Shown: in pieces, positions 47,563 to 59,260 of the stretch
How positions within the stretch are numbered: position 1 is the first letter of the stretch
Layout of the letters: the number at the start of each line of letters is the position of its first letter
Source of the DNA: Heligmosomoides polygyrus polygyrus
Lineage: Eukaryota; Nematoda; Chromadorea; Rhabditida; Heligmosomidae
Assembly (NCBI GenBank): GCA_947396885.1
Contig: OX377201.1
Coordinates: 27,815,923 to 27,879,922, forward strand
DNA: 64,000 bases
Direction of reading: 5' to 3'
Made by a program: the position numbers and the translations under genes
Notes under the pieces: generated by a model
The model's input: only the letters and a program-made list of their open reading frames with translations
Told to the model about the DNA's origin: nothing
Databases searched by the model: none

Positions 47563-48405
47563 ATGCCCCCGAAGAAGACTAGCGGAGTACCAGCTCTCGA
47601 CGAACCTCCAGCTTGGCTGCAGGCCATACTCACAAGGTGGGACGGTTTCTTTACAAGATTCGATAAAATGTTCGACCTTGTACTTAAGATGCAGGAAACT
47701 CAAATAACGATCTTGTCCAAGCTGTCTGCTTTGGAGGAGAGGGTTGCTGCTGCAAAGCAGGAGCCCTGCCCACCAAATGCGGCACTTTATTGTGCCCTAG
47801 TTAAATTTCAGGGAGATTCGAAGTTAGTCTTGGCCAAGTCATGTGGCATAACGTGGGTTGGCATAAATGAACAAATCGATGAACCAAGCACCCACGCCTT
47901 CGATCAAGAGGCCCTGAAAGAGATCATCGATTCATCCGCTGATGATGATCTCATTCGAGAGTTTAGTTCAGGTCAGATAGAGGTATACAGGCACCCAAAA
48001 GTTAAAGGTAAAGGCTCTCGTCCCCGCATAGTTAAAATATATTTGAGGAATCAGGAACTACAGGACAGACTCCTACGTCACATGCGCAATGGTAGGCTGT
48101 CCCTCACGAAACAGTTCGTCCATTCGTATGCAAGGAGGGACTACACTCGTGAAGAATTGGAATATGACCGTAGTCTACGACAAAAAGCTGGTGAGATGAA
48201 CAAGCAGCAAGGTATGTTGAAATTCGTCGTGAGGGACTTTGCGATTCATGAGTTGCGCTGCCCTCGTGCATTGCCTCATCGCTCCGAGCCTAGTCTCTTG
48301 TACGAGTCTAACAAGCGGAGCGATGCTGTTGTAGCTGCACCTATGGTTCAACAGGACCGTCTTGTGAATGAGCCCAGCTCCCTTCTAAACGGCCTTAGTC
48401 CATAG
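47563..48405 (+). CDS. CR1-like LINE ORF1 protein
   Basis: 280 residues from MPPKKTSGVPALDEPP, intact. An N-terminal amphipathic or coiled-coil stretch (about 15-65, FTRFDKMFDLVLKMQETQIT) is followed by a basic C-terminal half (HPKVKGKGSRPRIVKIYLR, QFVHSYARRDYTREELEYDR). It presumably binds element RNA and forms trimers, as ORF1 proteins of this group do. No CCHC zinc knuckle is seen. The start is the first ATG after the SL1-headed UTR. Confidence 0.8.
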   Translation: MPPKKTSGVPALDEPPAWLQAILTRWDGFFTRFDKMFDLVLKMQETQITILSKLSALEERVAAAKQEPCPPNAALYCALVKFQGDSKLVLAKSCGITWVGINEQIDEPSTHAFDQEALKEIIDSSADDDLIREFSSGQIEVYRHPKVKGKGSRPRIVKIYLRNQELQDRLLRHMRNGRLSLTKQFVHSYARRDYTREELEYDRSLRQKAGEMNKQQGMLKFVVRDFAIHELRCPRALPHRSEPSLLYESNKRSDAVVAAPMVQQDRLVNEPSSLLNGLSP

Positions 48406-48501
48406 GGATGCGATTCCAGCGATGCGTCTACTTCATCGTCATGTAACCCCTCAGTTGAAATTAGTATCTGCAATCTTTCGAACAATCTCTCGAAAAAATT
48501 T

Positions 48502-51265
48502 TTGCTATTCAACTCTCGCTCGATTGTTAACAAAGTTCCTGATTTGAACTATATCCTCTCTCAAAACCCATATGGGGTTTTCGTTACCGAAAGTTGGTGT
48601 AAACCACATTTGATACATGACGCAATTTTAAGTCACCATTCCAATTATGTGGTTTATCGCTGTGATAGAGTTGGGAGTCGTCCTGGAGGAGGTGTCCTGG
48701 TGCTTATTCACAATACGGTGCCACACTTCGGGTTTACCAAAAGAAACTTCTCTGAGTTCTGTCAAGTAGTCAGTTTACACGTTGAGATGCGTCGTGAGCA
48801 TATTCTTATTATTGTTATTTATAGAAGCCCTTCTTGTTCTGTAGCAGATTTTGACGACGTTATCCAGTTTTTGACGAATACTTGTTTGGAATGGAGTGGA
48901 CATATACTCGTTATGGGAGATTTGAATTTTCCTCTCATTGACTGGGAAAGTCAAATAGTTCGCGGAGACAGTTCTTCGCATTCCTCGTTGGCATTTCTTA
49001 ACTTTTCGAAAAACTTCATGCTTCATCAAATGGTTAAGCAACCTACTCATGGTCTCAACATCCTTGATATTATTCTAGTTTCTCCCTTGCAGATTATTGA
49101 AAATGTGACCATACTACCTCCATTCAGTACGTCAGACCACAACATGGTTGCTTTTGACATCAAAAATGTTGAGGTAACCCCAAAAAATGACCTAAAAAGT
49201 CAGCGTAACTAGGCGAAGGGAAATTACGACGCTATAGTCCTTGCTCTTGCATCCGTAGACTGGGTTTCTGTCATCAATGGTCCGTTAGATATAGATATTT
49301 GCTACCAACATTTTGTAAATATATGTCAGGACCTCATTTCTAGATTCGTTCCTAGGTACCGAATGAGCGCCGAGCCACAGACATACCCTACGTACATTCA
49401 AACTCTCAAGAGCAAAGTTAACTATTACCATTTTAAAAGGAGTTCTTTTGGATATGCCAAATATTACGAATATGCCAGGAAGCTCAAGCGGGCACTGTCA
49501 CGACTATCTTTGCGCAAAGAGAAAAAGATTGCAGAGAGCAGAAATCCCAAGCGATTTTATCAGTTTTGCCGCCAAAAGCTGCAAGTACATGATACCATAC
49601 CGACCATGGCTGGTCCCCTAAACGAACAAATAAAATGCGATATGCAAAAAGCTGAATTATTCGCTGATTATTTTGAATCGGTTTACAAAGCGCCATATCA
49701 TTCAGAAACTGAGGTACATTTGCTCACCGACACACCCCTGCAATGGGTTGACATCTCATCTGAAATTGTTTACAGTGCTCTCCGCAAGCTTCCGAGTAGA
49801 AACTCTACATCGCCTGATGGAATTCCGTATATTTTTCTCAAAAAAGCCGCCCTCGGGCTGACATCTGCCCTTACACTTCTCTTCACCAGGTGCCTTTTGA
49901 GAGGTGAAACTCCGAGCTTGTGGAAAATTGGGTATGTACGGCCTATTCACAAAAAAGGTCCAAAAAATGATGTACGGAATTACAGACCTATATGTTTGAC
50001 CAGTGCTATAAGTAAATTGTTAGAGCGGATTATATGTAGTTGTATAACCGATCATCTTCTTGCCCACAACCTCATCCACCCCAACCAACATGGCTTTTTA
50101 AGCAAGAGGTCAACTACTTCAGCTCTTTTGTCAACTGTTCCCCTTTGGCACAGAGAGACTAATAGAGGAAACTTCGTTTCCGTTTGCTATATAGATTACA
50201 AAAAAGCTTTCGACTCTATTTCGATCCCGTTACTCTTGACGAAAGTTAAAGCTTTTGGCATTGGCGGATGCCTACTGCGATTCCTCCGGTCATTCCTCAC
50301 TAACAGAACTCAAACGTTTTTGGTGAATAAATCTCACTCCCGCGTATACCGTACCACAAGTGGCGTACCACAAGGAACCTGCATAGGCCCTTTAATGTTC
50401 ATTATGTTTGTTAATCATCTTCCAGGAGTATTACCTCCGGGCTGCTTTTGCTCAATGTATGCGGACGATTCCAAGATCTACTCAATTAATGACTGCAAAC
50501 TGTTACAACTAGGACTAGACACATTAAGCAAATGGTCTCAAAAATGGGATCTCGATCTATCTTTTGAAAAGACGCTGATAGTTTGTTTCGGCAAAGGACA
50601 TCCCGATTACAACTTTACGGCCTCTTACATGCTCACACAAGGTACGGGATTTAGGTGTTACCTACAACGATAAGTTCGAATACGAGGGACCACATCAGAG
50701 ACGTTTTGCTTAACGCAACCTCTAAATGTAATTATATATTACGCGCGTTCAAGTCTAGAGACCCCAAGCTACTATTTAGACTATTCACGACCTACGTTAG
50801 GCCACAAATGGAATACTGCAGTCAGCTTTGGTCTCCGTACAAGAAGTCTCTCATCGATAGCATTGAACAAGTACAGAGAAGTTTCACTTACCGGTGTTTC
50901 CTACGGAAGGGACTAGTCAGACTGTCATATGAGGAACGCCTTAAGGTCCTAGGTGCAAATACATTGGAGTTTAGAAGGACTTTAGCCGATTTCCTCTACA
51001 TGTACAAGCTAGCTACTGGTCGCTCTAACCTGGAATTGTATGACATTTTGACAAACCGTCACTAGCAGAAATTACTCGGGGCCACCCGTACCGAATCAAA
51101 CCAGACAGACCTACTGCCGCTGCCTACGCTGGATCCTTTTTAGCAAGGTCAGTGATGAGGTGGAATAAACTTGACGCTAGTTTATTCAGGTGGAAGCGAT
51201 GCTATACATTCCAGGCCCATCTAATCGACTATCTCCTGAGGACTATTCCAGATCGGCCAGACTAG
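48502..51265 (+). pseudogene. CR1-like LINE ORF2 (endonuclease-reverse transcriptase), nearly intact
   Basis: The APE endonuclease covers 48502-49212 (NSRSIVNKV, TESWC, MGDLNFPLIDW, SDHNMVAF). An in-frame TAG at 49210-49212 interrupts it, but the same frame reopens at once. The RT follows (YRPICLTSAISKLLERII, YIDYKKAFDSI, SGVPQGTCIGPLMFIMFVN, YADDSKIY) to about 50640. Two small frameshifts (near 50635 and 50690) and one near 51065 lead through YVRPQMEYCSQLWSPYKK to the true end at 51265. Catalytic YADD is intact. So few defects suggest a young insertion. Confidence 0.9.
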
Positions 51266-51340
51266 GACGTGTTGCCTTTTTTTAAGAGATTGCTCCTTTT
51301 CCGACGACAATGTTGCTGCAATATCTGTTACTAACACTTC

Positions 51341-51540
51341 NNNNNNNNNNNNNNNNNNNNNNNNNNNNNNNNNNNNNNNNNNNNNNNNNNNNNNNNNNNN
51401 NNNNNNNNNNNNNNNNNNNNNNNNNNNNNNNNNNNNNNNNNNNNNNNNNNNNNNNNNNNNNNNNNNNNNNNNNNNNNNNNNNNNNNNNNNNNNNNNNNNN
51501 NNNNNNNNNNNNNNNNNNNNNNNNNNNNNNNNNNNNNNNN
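51341..51540. other. Assembly gap (200 N)
   Basis: Run of N. Hides the LINE 3' end and the left border of the next SINE. Confidence 1.
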
Positions 51541-52155
51541 CAGAATAAAGCCCATTTCGAAGATAAATAATGATGGGCAAAAAAGCTACGATAACCGGAC
51601 CATGATCTAAAGGCCGCCACAGACTTCTGCGGCGCCGCTCAGCGGCTTGACTCATCATCAGTGGGAGCGGTGACGGCGAGGTACTGTACTGTTTCTAGTC
51701 GGGACCGACTGGTGCTTAACAATAACGCGCCCCGATGACGATCGCGCGCCCGCATCGACCGTCTCCGCTCTGGATCCCGCCGCGAAAGGGCAGAGCGCAG
51801 AGCGCAGACAGACAGATGCTGGAGCGGCGCCGCCGGGTGGAATGATTCAAGTCATTTCCGCCGGCGACGCCGCCGGTGCCGCTGGTGGCGCCGCTGGAGG
51901 CGAGCTCTGCGTCTCTGCCCTATGGTTAAGCATAGGGCAGCGGCGCCGCTCAGCGGCGCCGCAAAAGTCTGCGGGGCCTTAACACCTAGCGAGCTGGGGG
52001 ATTACCCTTGCACCACCGCTGCAGCTGGCAGCCAGGCTTACGGATCCCCTCCCTCACTGCTCTCGCGCCAGCTCTTTCGTTTTTCGGCCAGCCCACAGTC
52101 AACGCCTAAAGTCCGGCAGGTCACAACTCGCACAGGAGTTTCATTTTGCAATTTT
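51541..52155 (-). mobile_element. SINE family 3, copy 2, split by a MITE
   Basis: The minus-strand reading of 52155-51983 and then 51607-51541 follows copy 1 at 46586-46850, including GGTGGTGCAAGGGTAAT, CTTCGAAATGGGCTTTATTC and the shared CTGTGGGCTGGCC and GTTGTGACCTGCCG phrases. Confidence 0.65.
51611..51979. mobile_element. GC-rich foldback element, AGGCCGCCACAG family, 369 bp
   Basis: TAA lies at 51608-51610 and 51980-51982. The left end is AGGCCGCCACAGACTTCTGC; the right end is diverged (GCAAAAGTCTGCGGGGCCT). It includes GCCCTATGGTTAAGCATAGGGC as in the 101-bp member, plus an extra 200-bp interior, so it may be a longer progenitor form. Confidence 0.78.
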
Positions 52156-52179
52156 AGATAACCATACTCGTAATCCACC

Positions 52180-52966
52180 TTGGACGCTGCTGTATGCTGA
52201 CGACGTCATGCTTGCATGTGAAAACAAAACCGAACTCGAGCGACAGGCACAGGCGTGGTGCGATCGTTTGGCATTGTTCGGTCTCAAGCTAAACGTCAAA
52301 AAGACGGAATACTTGACGACGGATGTGAATGAGCACGGATCTATTAAGATCGATGGTACTGAGCTCTCACGAGTGACATCTTTCAAGTATCTTGGGTCAA
52401 CAGTCACGTCCGATGGCAGCTTAAAGATGGAGGTGAATGCGCGTGTGAGTGCAGCCTGGTCCAAATGGCGCTCGCTGACTGGGGTGCTTTGCGACAGGAC
52501 AATACCTGAGCACCTCAAATCGAAGGTTTATAGAACAGTAGTCCGCCCAGTAGCGACGTACGGTGCTGAGTGCTGGCCCGTGACGAAGGAAGTTGAAAGC
52601 CGCCTCAGTGTAATGGAGACGAAGATGCTACGGTGGACGGCTGGAGTTACGCGTTTGGACCGCGTTCGTAACGACACCATACGACAGAGGTTCGGTGTCG
52701 CCCCGATATCCGAGAAGCTGCGCGAAGCTCGTCTTCGATGGTACGGCCACGTCCTTCGCGCTAACGACGACACCGTGTGTAAGATTGGCCTGAATCTTGT
52801 GGTCCCTGGAAAGCGGCCCAGAGGACGCCCGAAGCAACGTTGGCTAGATACGTTGCGCTTGGACTTAGAGATGGCTGGTGTGCACCCTGATCAAGCATTT
52901 GATCGGGAGAATTGGCGTCACCACACCAGAAGAGCGGACCCCGCCACCAAGCGGGACAGACGCTAA
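52180..52966 (+). pseudogene. RTE reverse transcriptase C-terminal part (5'-truncated)
   Basis: Open from TLLYADDVMLACENK (52183, intact YADD) to the stop at 52964-52966. It includes LFGLKLNVKKTEYLTTDV, TKMLRWTAGVTRLDRVR, RLRWYGHVLRANDD, RGRPKQRWLDTLRLDLE and HPDQAFDRENWRHH. It has no promoter or start of its own and lacks the endonuclease and RT fingers. The open frame over about 260 codons points to a recent insertion. Confidence 0.92.
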
Positions 52967-52986
52967 TGAAAATGATGATGATGATG
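52180..52986 (+). mobile_element. 5'-truncated RTE insertion with 16-bp TSD
   Basis: ATACTCGTAATCCACC flanks both ends (52164-52179 and 52987-53002). The 3' end is the ATGATG run typical of this subfamily. The 5' border is inside the RT domain. Confidence 0.93.
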
Positions 52987-53002
52987 ATACTCGTAATCCA
53001 CC

Positions 53003-56000
53003 GATCTCCCTCGATAGAGAGCCTTAGGGCTCTCTTGTTAAGAGGGATCTCGGGCCGCTTGTCGCAGGGCCACGTGGCGCATCCCCGAGTGGTAGATAGG
53101 GGAACGAAAACGCGAACCAAATGCGACCGTGTACTGCCCAGAGGCGCAGGTGGGATGCAGGGGATGGACTCCTTGCTCCTGCCGTGTCGGGTCGACGCGT
53201 TCCTTGTGCGTGGGAGCGGCATGTTCATACACAGTGTGCGTGGATGTGTTCACACCTTTGCAGATTGTAATTGTGTCGGCTCCGCCAAAAGCTTGCACTC
53301 GGTAGACTGGGAGTACATGTAAGGCGATTCGAGGCCGCCTTAAGTCTCGCCCCGTCCCTTCGAGCAGTCTGGCTGGCTGCCCGGAGTTCTTCGCCCGCAC
53401 GACAGTGCTTGACTAGCTACCCGTGTTGTATGGAAGTCAAAAACAGCAGCACTAAAGGGCGTCATTCCCCTGACCCCGAAAGAGCCCCCATTTCTGCAGC
53501 GATGGGAAGGACGAGTATGGAGAGGCTGCTGAAATCTCAGGGCCTAACCAGGCTGCGCAAATTGAGAAGGACTAGGATGACGATCTGTACTTACAACGCC
53601 CGCACGCTTGCATCGGAAGCATCCGTCGAGGACCTGATGATGCAAGCCAGGAAGATGAAGTACGACGTCATCGGACTGACCGAGACGAGAACCAGACACC
53701 AACCCCTACACGCCGCCTACGACTCCGGAGAAGAACTGTTCCTCGGAACATGCGACAGCAGGGGAGTAGGCGGCGTTGGTGTCCTCGTCAACACGCACTT
53801 GGCCATGAACATCGATTCGTACGAGTCTCTGACTAGCCGAATCGGACGTCTGCGACTGAAGCGATGTGGCTCCGTGCCAGCCTTGACTGTGTTCGTCGCG
53901 TATGCCCCAACATCCGACTACGACGACGAAGACGTCGAGGCCTTCTACGTGGAGCTGGAGAAGTTCTATAAGGAAGATCACACCTTCTACAAGGTGATCG
54001 TCGGCGACTTCAACGCCAAGATCGGGCCACGAAGGTCGCCGGAAGAACTTCACATCGGAACCCACGGTTTGGAGTGGAACGAGCAAGGTGAAAGGCTGTC
54101 TGAGTTTATCATGTCGACCAAGACCATCCATGGAAACTCGCAGTTCCAGAAGCCTCCCTCCCTACGATGGACCTGGGAATCCCCCGGTGGCCAGTTCCAC
54201 AACGAGATCGACCACATCATCTTCAATCGCAAGTATTGCCTGACCGATGTCTCCGTTGTCCCCAAGTTCTACACGGGATCGGACCACCGCCTCCTTCGCG
54301 CGAGGTTCCGCTTTTCGCGTCAAGGAGAGAAGGCCGCGAAGTTCAAGAAGAGGAATCCCAGAACGACCATCAACTGGGATCTCTACACCTCTCTTGTCGG
54401 CCTTTGGGAAGATGCCGTCATGGACAACGTCGACGAGGAATACGATCGCTTCGTGCACCATCTCCACGATAGTGCTAAGGGAGCCGAGAGCTTGAAGACC
54501 ACCAAGAGACGCCTGTCTCCGGAAACGCTTGAGCTGATACGCCAGCGTGGAGCAGCACGAGCGTCAGGCAACTACCAACTGACGTCCGAGCTTGCAAAGC
54601 TATGCAGAGCGGCGATAAAGGAAGATCTCAAAGAGAGAAGGGCGGAAGTGTTGGCTGAAGCAGCAGAGGCAGGGCTGAGCATCCGCAATGCCCGCCGGAA
54701 CTTCGCCAACTTCAAGACCAAGATGACCGCTCTTCGACGTCCTGACGGAACCGTCACCTCTTCCAGAAGGACCATGAAGAAGGTCATCCACAATTTCTAC
54801 TCCGATCTCTTCGATAGCCACGTCCGCCTGCCCCCATGCCATCTTCCGCAGGATGGACACGTCGTCCCCTCTGTTCTCTCTTCCGAAATCCGACACGCCA
54901 TCTCGTCGGTGAAGAAACGTACAGCACCCGGTCCTGACAGGATGAGAGCTGAACACCTGAAGAACCTCCCGCCAGCGCTCATCAACACCTTGGCGCGGCT
55001 CTTCACACGCTACCTGTCCGAATGCAAGGTTCCATCTCAGTGGAAGACCAGCAAGACCGTTTTGCTGTACAAGAAGGGAGACGTGCACGACATTGGGAAC
55101 TATCGCCCGATCTGCCTGCTGTCCGTAGTCTACAAGCTGTTCACTCGAGTGATCCTGAATAGGATCAGCAGAACGCTGGACGAAGGACAGCCATGCGAAC
55201 AAGCAGGATTTCGGAGAGGATACAGCACGGTCGACCACATGCACACCGTTGCGAAGCTCATCGAAGTGTCGCGAGAGTGCGAGCTGCCGTTGTGCCATAC
55301 GTTCATCGACCTGAAGAAGGCATTTGTCTCCGTCGAGACTGAAGCGGTGCTCGAAGCCCTGCTCACTCAGGGCGTTCCAACCCAGTACATCAGAGACCTT
55401 CGAGAGCTGTACAGTGGATTCACGATCAAGATCTCTCCATTCTACAACAACGTCGTCACCGACGTGAAGAGAGGGGTTCGGCAAGGGTATACCATATCCC
55501 CGAAGCTCTTCAGCGTCACCCTCGAAAACATCATGCTAGAACTAGAATGGGAAGACGTGGGAGTGAAGGTCGACGGCCGCCAGCTGCACCATTTGCGCTT
55601 CGCTGACGACGTCGTGCTCATAACACCGAGCATCAGCCAGACGGAGCGAATGCTGGCCGACTTCGATCGTGTATGTGGGAACGTTGGGCTGCAGCTGAAT
55701 CTTACGAAGACGATGTTCATGAGGAACGGACAAGTTTCTGATGCCCCATTCTCACTCGACGGAACGAACACCTCCGAATGCTCCAGCTGCGTCTATCTGG
55801 GTCGCGAAGTCAATATGGCCAACGACCTAGCGCCGGAGCTGAGCAGGAGGAAACGAGCGGCTTGGAGAGCTTTCAAGAGCGTCGAAGAAGTCGCGAAGAA
55901 GACGAAGAGACTCCGTGCCCAGCTGAACGACCGATATGACGCTCTTCGTGTCCCTCGAGCGAGGAGGATCCGTTGGACCACTCTGGCACGCGACAGGGAC

Positions 56001-56070
56001 GAGGGACGAATGGAGACGCTGCTGGGGCCCGTTCGAGCAAGTCGATGATCAACGGAACCACAGGTTATAC
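53003..56070 (+). mobile_element. RTE/BovB-like LINE, second lineage, internally deleted near the 3' end
   Basis: A GC-rich 5' region (53003-53430), one long frame, then GGTTATACAGGTGATTCTCG near 56063. The sequence lineage is distinct from the 25-35 kb RTE (FADD instead of YADD). The 5' border is not defined; the 52180-52986 copy is inserted in its upstream flank or 5' UTR. Confidence 0.85.
53431..56048 (+). pseudogene. RTE endonuclease-reverse transcriptase, long open frame with internal deletion
   Basis: Likely start ATG at 53431 (MEVKNSSTKGRHSPDPER); the frame is open further upstream to 53271. Endonuclease: [108 protein letters not shown] (usual AFD replaced by AFV), RGVRQGYTISPKLFSV, LRFADDVVLIT. 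After VAKKTKRLRAQ it jumps to NDRYDALRVPRARR, so the usual thumb and tail of roughly 120 residues are missing. A 7-bp direct repeat GGGACGA GGGACGA near 55997 then shifts the last codons. It looks newly dead rather than functional. Confidence 0.9.
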
Positions 56071-58133
56071 AGGTGATTCTCGTAGTCAGCTTTTCGAGCT
56101 CTTTCTAGTGACCCTGGTCTCCACTTGAAGTTCCATGGAAGGTCGAAACCGTTCCCTAGTAAGTGCTACCCTTCAATGCTTTCTAACATGAATGCTAATG
56201 AAAGTGCTTCTCTTAGCACTTATTTATTATTTTCCTCATCCGCTTTTTTTTTTGCTGAATTAGTTCAAGCTAGTTGGAATTTTGAACTAGTTTGATAGAG
56301 GATAAAGGATAGTGTTAGTTAATTCCTTTTGAAGTGCGTCATGCATTCTAGAAATTTGAACGCGCATTTGTCCTGTATATACAATGTCCTGCGATGGCCA
56401 GCCAATGGGCAAGTCAGCGTTTCACCTTTTCCAGACTAGTCTAGCACCAACTCACTGACCCCATGTGATCAAGTGATGAGAGCAGAACAATTCGGACCTA
56501 TGGGCTCTCCTAGATTACGATCTGATGCTGAAATAAAGAAAACCTCTCCTAGATTACGATCTGATGCTGAAATAAAGAAAACATCTCCAGAACTTGTTGA
56601 AACAATCACGCTCTACTTGTTACCTAGTCCCAGCAAGCACCCAAGCTGAGATAGGTTTATGCAAATGCGGTACAATTTCGAGAATAGCGATGCTTTATCT
56701 GTGCCTTATTTCTTACTGTTTTCTCCAGAAAAATGATGAAGACCTTTCTACGTATTCTAAAGAATGGGCTTCTCAAATCTTGTAGGGCGATTCCAAGCTC
56801 ACAATCAGTTTGGCCAACTTTTGAAATTTAATCTTTTTTAGTTTCTATGTTTAATATTAATTTTTCCCTTTATGCAATTGATCAGAAATAGCGGTGGATG
56901 ATTCGATGTGCGCTCATCCGTCACTGAAATCTGCGCATCACAAGGTTTATTCTGAAGACAGCTGCGGAACGAAAGGTTTTCATTTATTGTATTTTCTCCT
57001 ACAGCTCTACCTTCCATTCCCTCTCTATAAAATTTCAGTTCTTCTTTTGCTTGTATCGTGCGGTGTCGTGATTAGCTAAAAGACTAGCTCAGTTAAAATG
57101 TGGTGCCCATCAGAGATTGGTAAACATTGTCGGTCGGACTGACGGAGAGGCAGAGGGGTAGACGCTAGCCCCTGGGATGATCCTCTTCGTTTTTGGCCGT
57201 GCGAACATGTTTTATGCAATACTGTAAGTTTGACATAACGTCCCAAATCTTTGCTTTCTTCAAATATCGACTACACGTTGCGTACCGCTACACTCCGTAC
57301 TCGGTCAAATTTTGCATAGAAATAAGGTGTTTGAAACAGGAATGTCGTTCATTTTTAGAGATAAGGTGATGCGATAGCAATGAAGACTCGGAAATACATA
57401 ATAGCGTGAGTCTCACGTGAGCTTGTGAGTTTCCAAGATGTGTGAAAGTCATAGAGCGTTGGTTTTCTGAATGAGATGGGTATCAGGTGCAGACCTGCGG
57501 TTGCTGATGGACAGTTGAACATTTTAAGCGGACCAAAAAAGATCAATTCTGAACCAGAAACCCGGAAGGAAAGGAACCTGAGAAAACCATTTTTGCATTG
57601 GAGCTCGACAAGTTGGAAAGTGGAAAGTCAACGAGTAATTTGATACAGTGCAAGATGTACGAGGCCTCATAATTTTCCTGTATTAGAGTACCGTCTGCGT
57701 ACCTTGTGCACAACAAATGTGAAATGCTTCTAGGGTGTCTTCTGATAGAATGTGGTTAGGGAATCCAATGCGAGAAGCGAAGCTATCAACTTGACTTCCG
57801 ATCGTAGAAGACCTAGAAACGCAATCGATGCTGGAACTACAGCATGAGAATACAGTGTTGGCGTTCGTTGGCTTACAACTCCTTCACTGGAAGTTTAAAG
57901 TATTCACGAGTAAGGACAACAAAGGGAACGTGAAGATTCTCGTAGCGTTTTACATAGAATTATAAGGCGTGGGAACTACTGTAGCGATAACGCAAAACCG
58001 ACAGCTGTAATACCCTTTTCGTGCTCAAAAATAACTCTTCAAAAAGTTTGGGACTTCAACCATTGTTAGAACGTTGGATTTGGCAGATTGCTAATGGAAG
58101 CGAGAAGGCACATTCACCGGAAGCACTCACCAG
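56071..58133. other. No gene; one short tandem
   Basis: A perfect 39-bp tandem pair at 56505-56582 (CTCTCCTAGATTACGATCTG...). Otherwise AT-rich with short frames only. Confidence 0.55.
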
Positions 58134-58136
58134 TAA

Positions 58137-58279
58137 AGGCCCCCACAGAGTTCTGCGGCAACGCCGCTCGCCGCTATGGTTAAGGATAGGGCAGCGACGC
58201 CGCCGGCGGCGAGCTCTGCGTCTCTGCCCTTTGGTTAAGCATAGGGCCGCGGCGCTGCCGCAGAACTCTGTGGGGGCCT
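58137..58279. mobile_element. Palindromic MITE, AGGCCCCCACAGAGTTCTGC family
   Basis: 143-bp hairpin with two TATGGTTAAG-type units. TAA lies at 58134-58136 and 58280-58282. Confidence 0.88.
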
Positions 58280-58282
58280 TAA

Positions 58283-58685
58283 CGCACCATTGGATGGCCG
58301 AATGGACAGCGCGGCGTAGTTGCAAGTGGATGATCAAGGAATCCATTCCGGGATGAGGTCTATGCGTTGCTGCTGGACATTTTGCATTTATGTTAGTGTA
58401 GAGTTCATTTTGGCCTGGCAGGGCACGGTGTTTGCGGTTCAACCTCGCTTTTAAACTCATGCTGGATGTTGACCAGGCTAGCCTTTGGCAATTAGGGATA
58501 CACCGCTTGCTCATTAAACCATGCTTGTCTTGTTGGGGGAAGCCCTCCTTAGGTGCTATTTATGTGTGATCCCTTTGTAATGTTTTTATCAGTTTTGGAA
58601 GTGTGTCTGGTAGTAACCTCTGACCGAATTTTAATATACACTCCCTAGAGCCTATTTGGGACTAGCTGCTTCTTGGTGTAATCAT
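58283..58685. other. No gene seen
   Basis: Nothing assignable on either strand. Confidence 0.5.
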
Positions 58686-58689
58686 TCAG

Positions 58690-59260
58690 GATGTTAACGA
58701 GCAAGAACCAGCCGCTAAAAATTCGTTAAAAAATAGACGTTGAAAATTTATCGATAATCTTTTATCACCTTCTAGCCAAGCCCGAGTGTAGTCGGAATGA
58801 GTGTCCCTTGATCACTAGTGACTTCTTTTTATTCCTTTCGAGTTGTAAGCTATAGAACAGAGGTGTGCGATCGATTTTTTTCGCTCAATGTCCACACTTT
58901 TTCATCTTTTTGCTATATATAATATAATGCGTAAGGCCACTGCTTGAGTACTGTTTACCAATTTGGTCACCGTCTAAGGTGGGATACACTGAAAAAATCG
59001 AAAAGGTGCAGAAAAGGTTCACAAATACGGTATTTTCCAGAATTGATTTGTTCAATGTCGACTCCCGTTAATAGCTAGCTTTTCGGATTAGCACCTCATT
59101 ACAGCTAAGAAGAGTGATATACAAACAAAATCATTTTTACGCATTTTAGAGCGAGAGCTCTACCCTCTTAGTACCTAGAAAATTTCTCTAAAAATATACA
59201 AAATATACATGGCTTTATTAGTGTAGGAAGTCAACTAACGATAACCTTGACGAGAATAGG
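58690..59260 (+). pseudogene. Decayed CR1-like reverse transcriptase fragment
   Basis: 58930-59035 reads VRPLLEYCLPIWSPSKVGYT and EKIEKVQKRFTNT, parallel to YVRPQMEYCSQLWSPYKK of the 47-51 kb LINE. Flanks are too decayed to bound. It is much older than that copy. Confidence 0.7.

Larger units (their letters stand above)
47393..51340 (+). mobile_element. CR1/Jockey-like LINE beginning with SL1; 3' end lost in assembly gap
   Basis: Near full-length element: SL1 22-mer, 148-bp 5' UTR, ORF1 (47563-48405), ORF2 (48502-51265), short 3' UTR into the gap. No TSD could be checked because the 3' border is within the Ns. Confidence 0.9.

Noticed and set aside
51282..51658. Frames running through the N block
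   Set aside because: They consist of ambiguous residues across the assembly gap.
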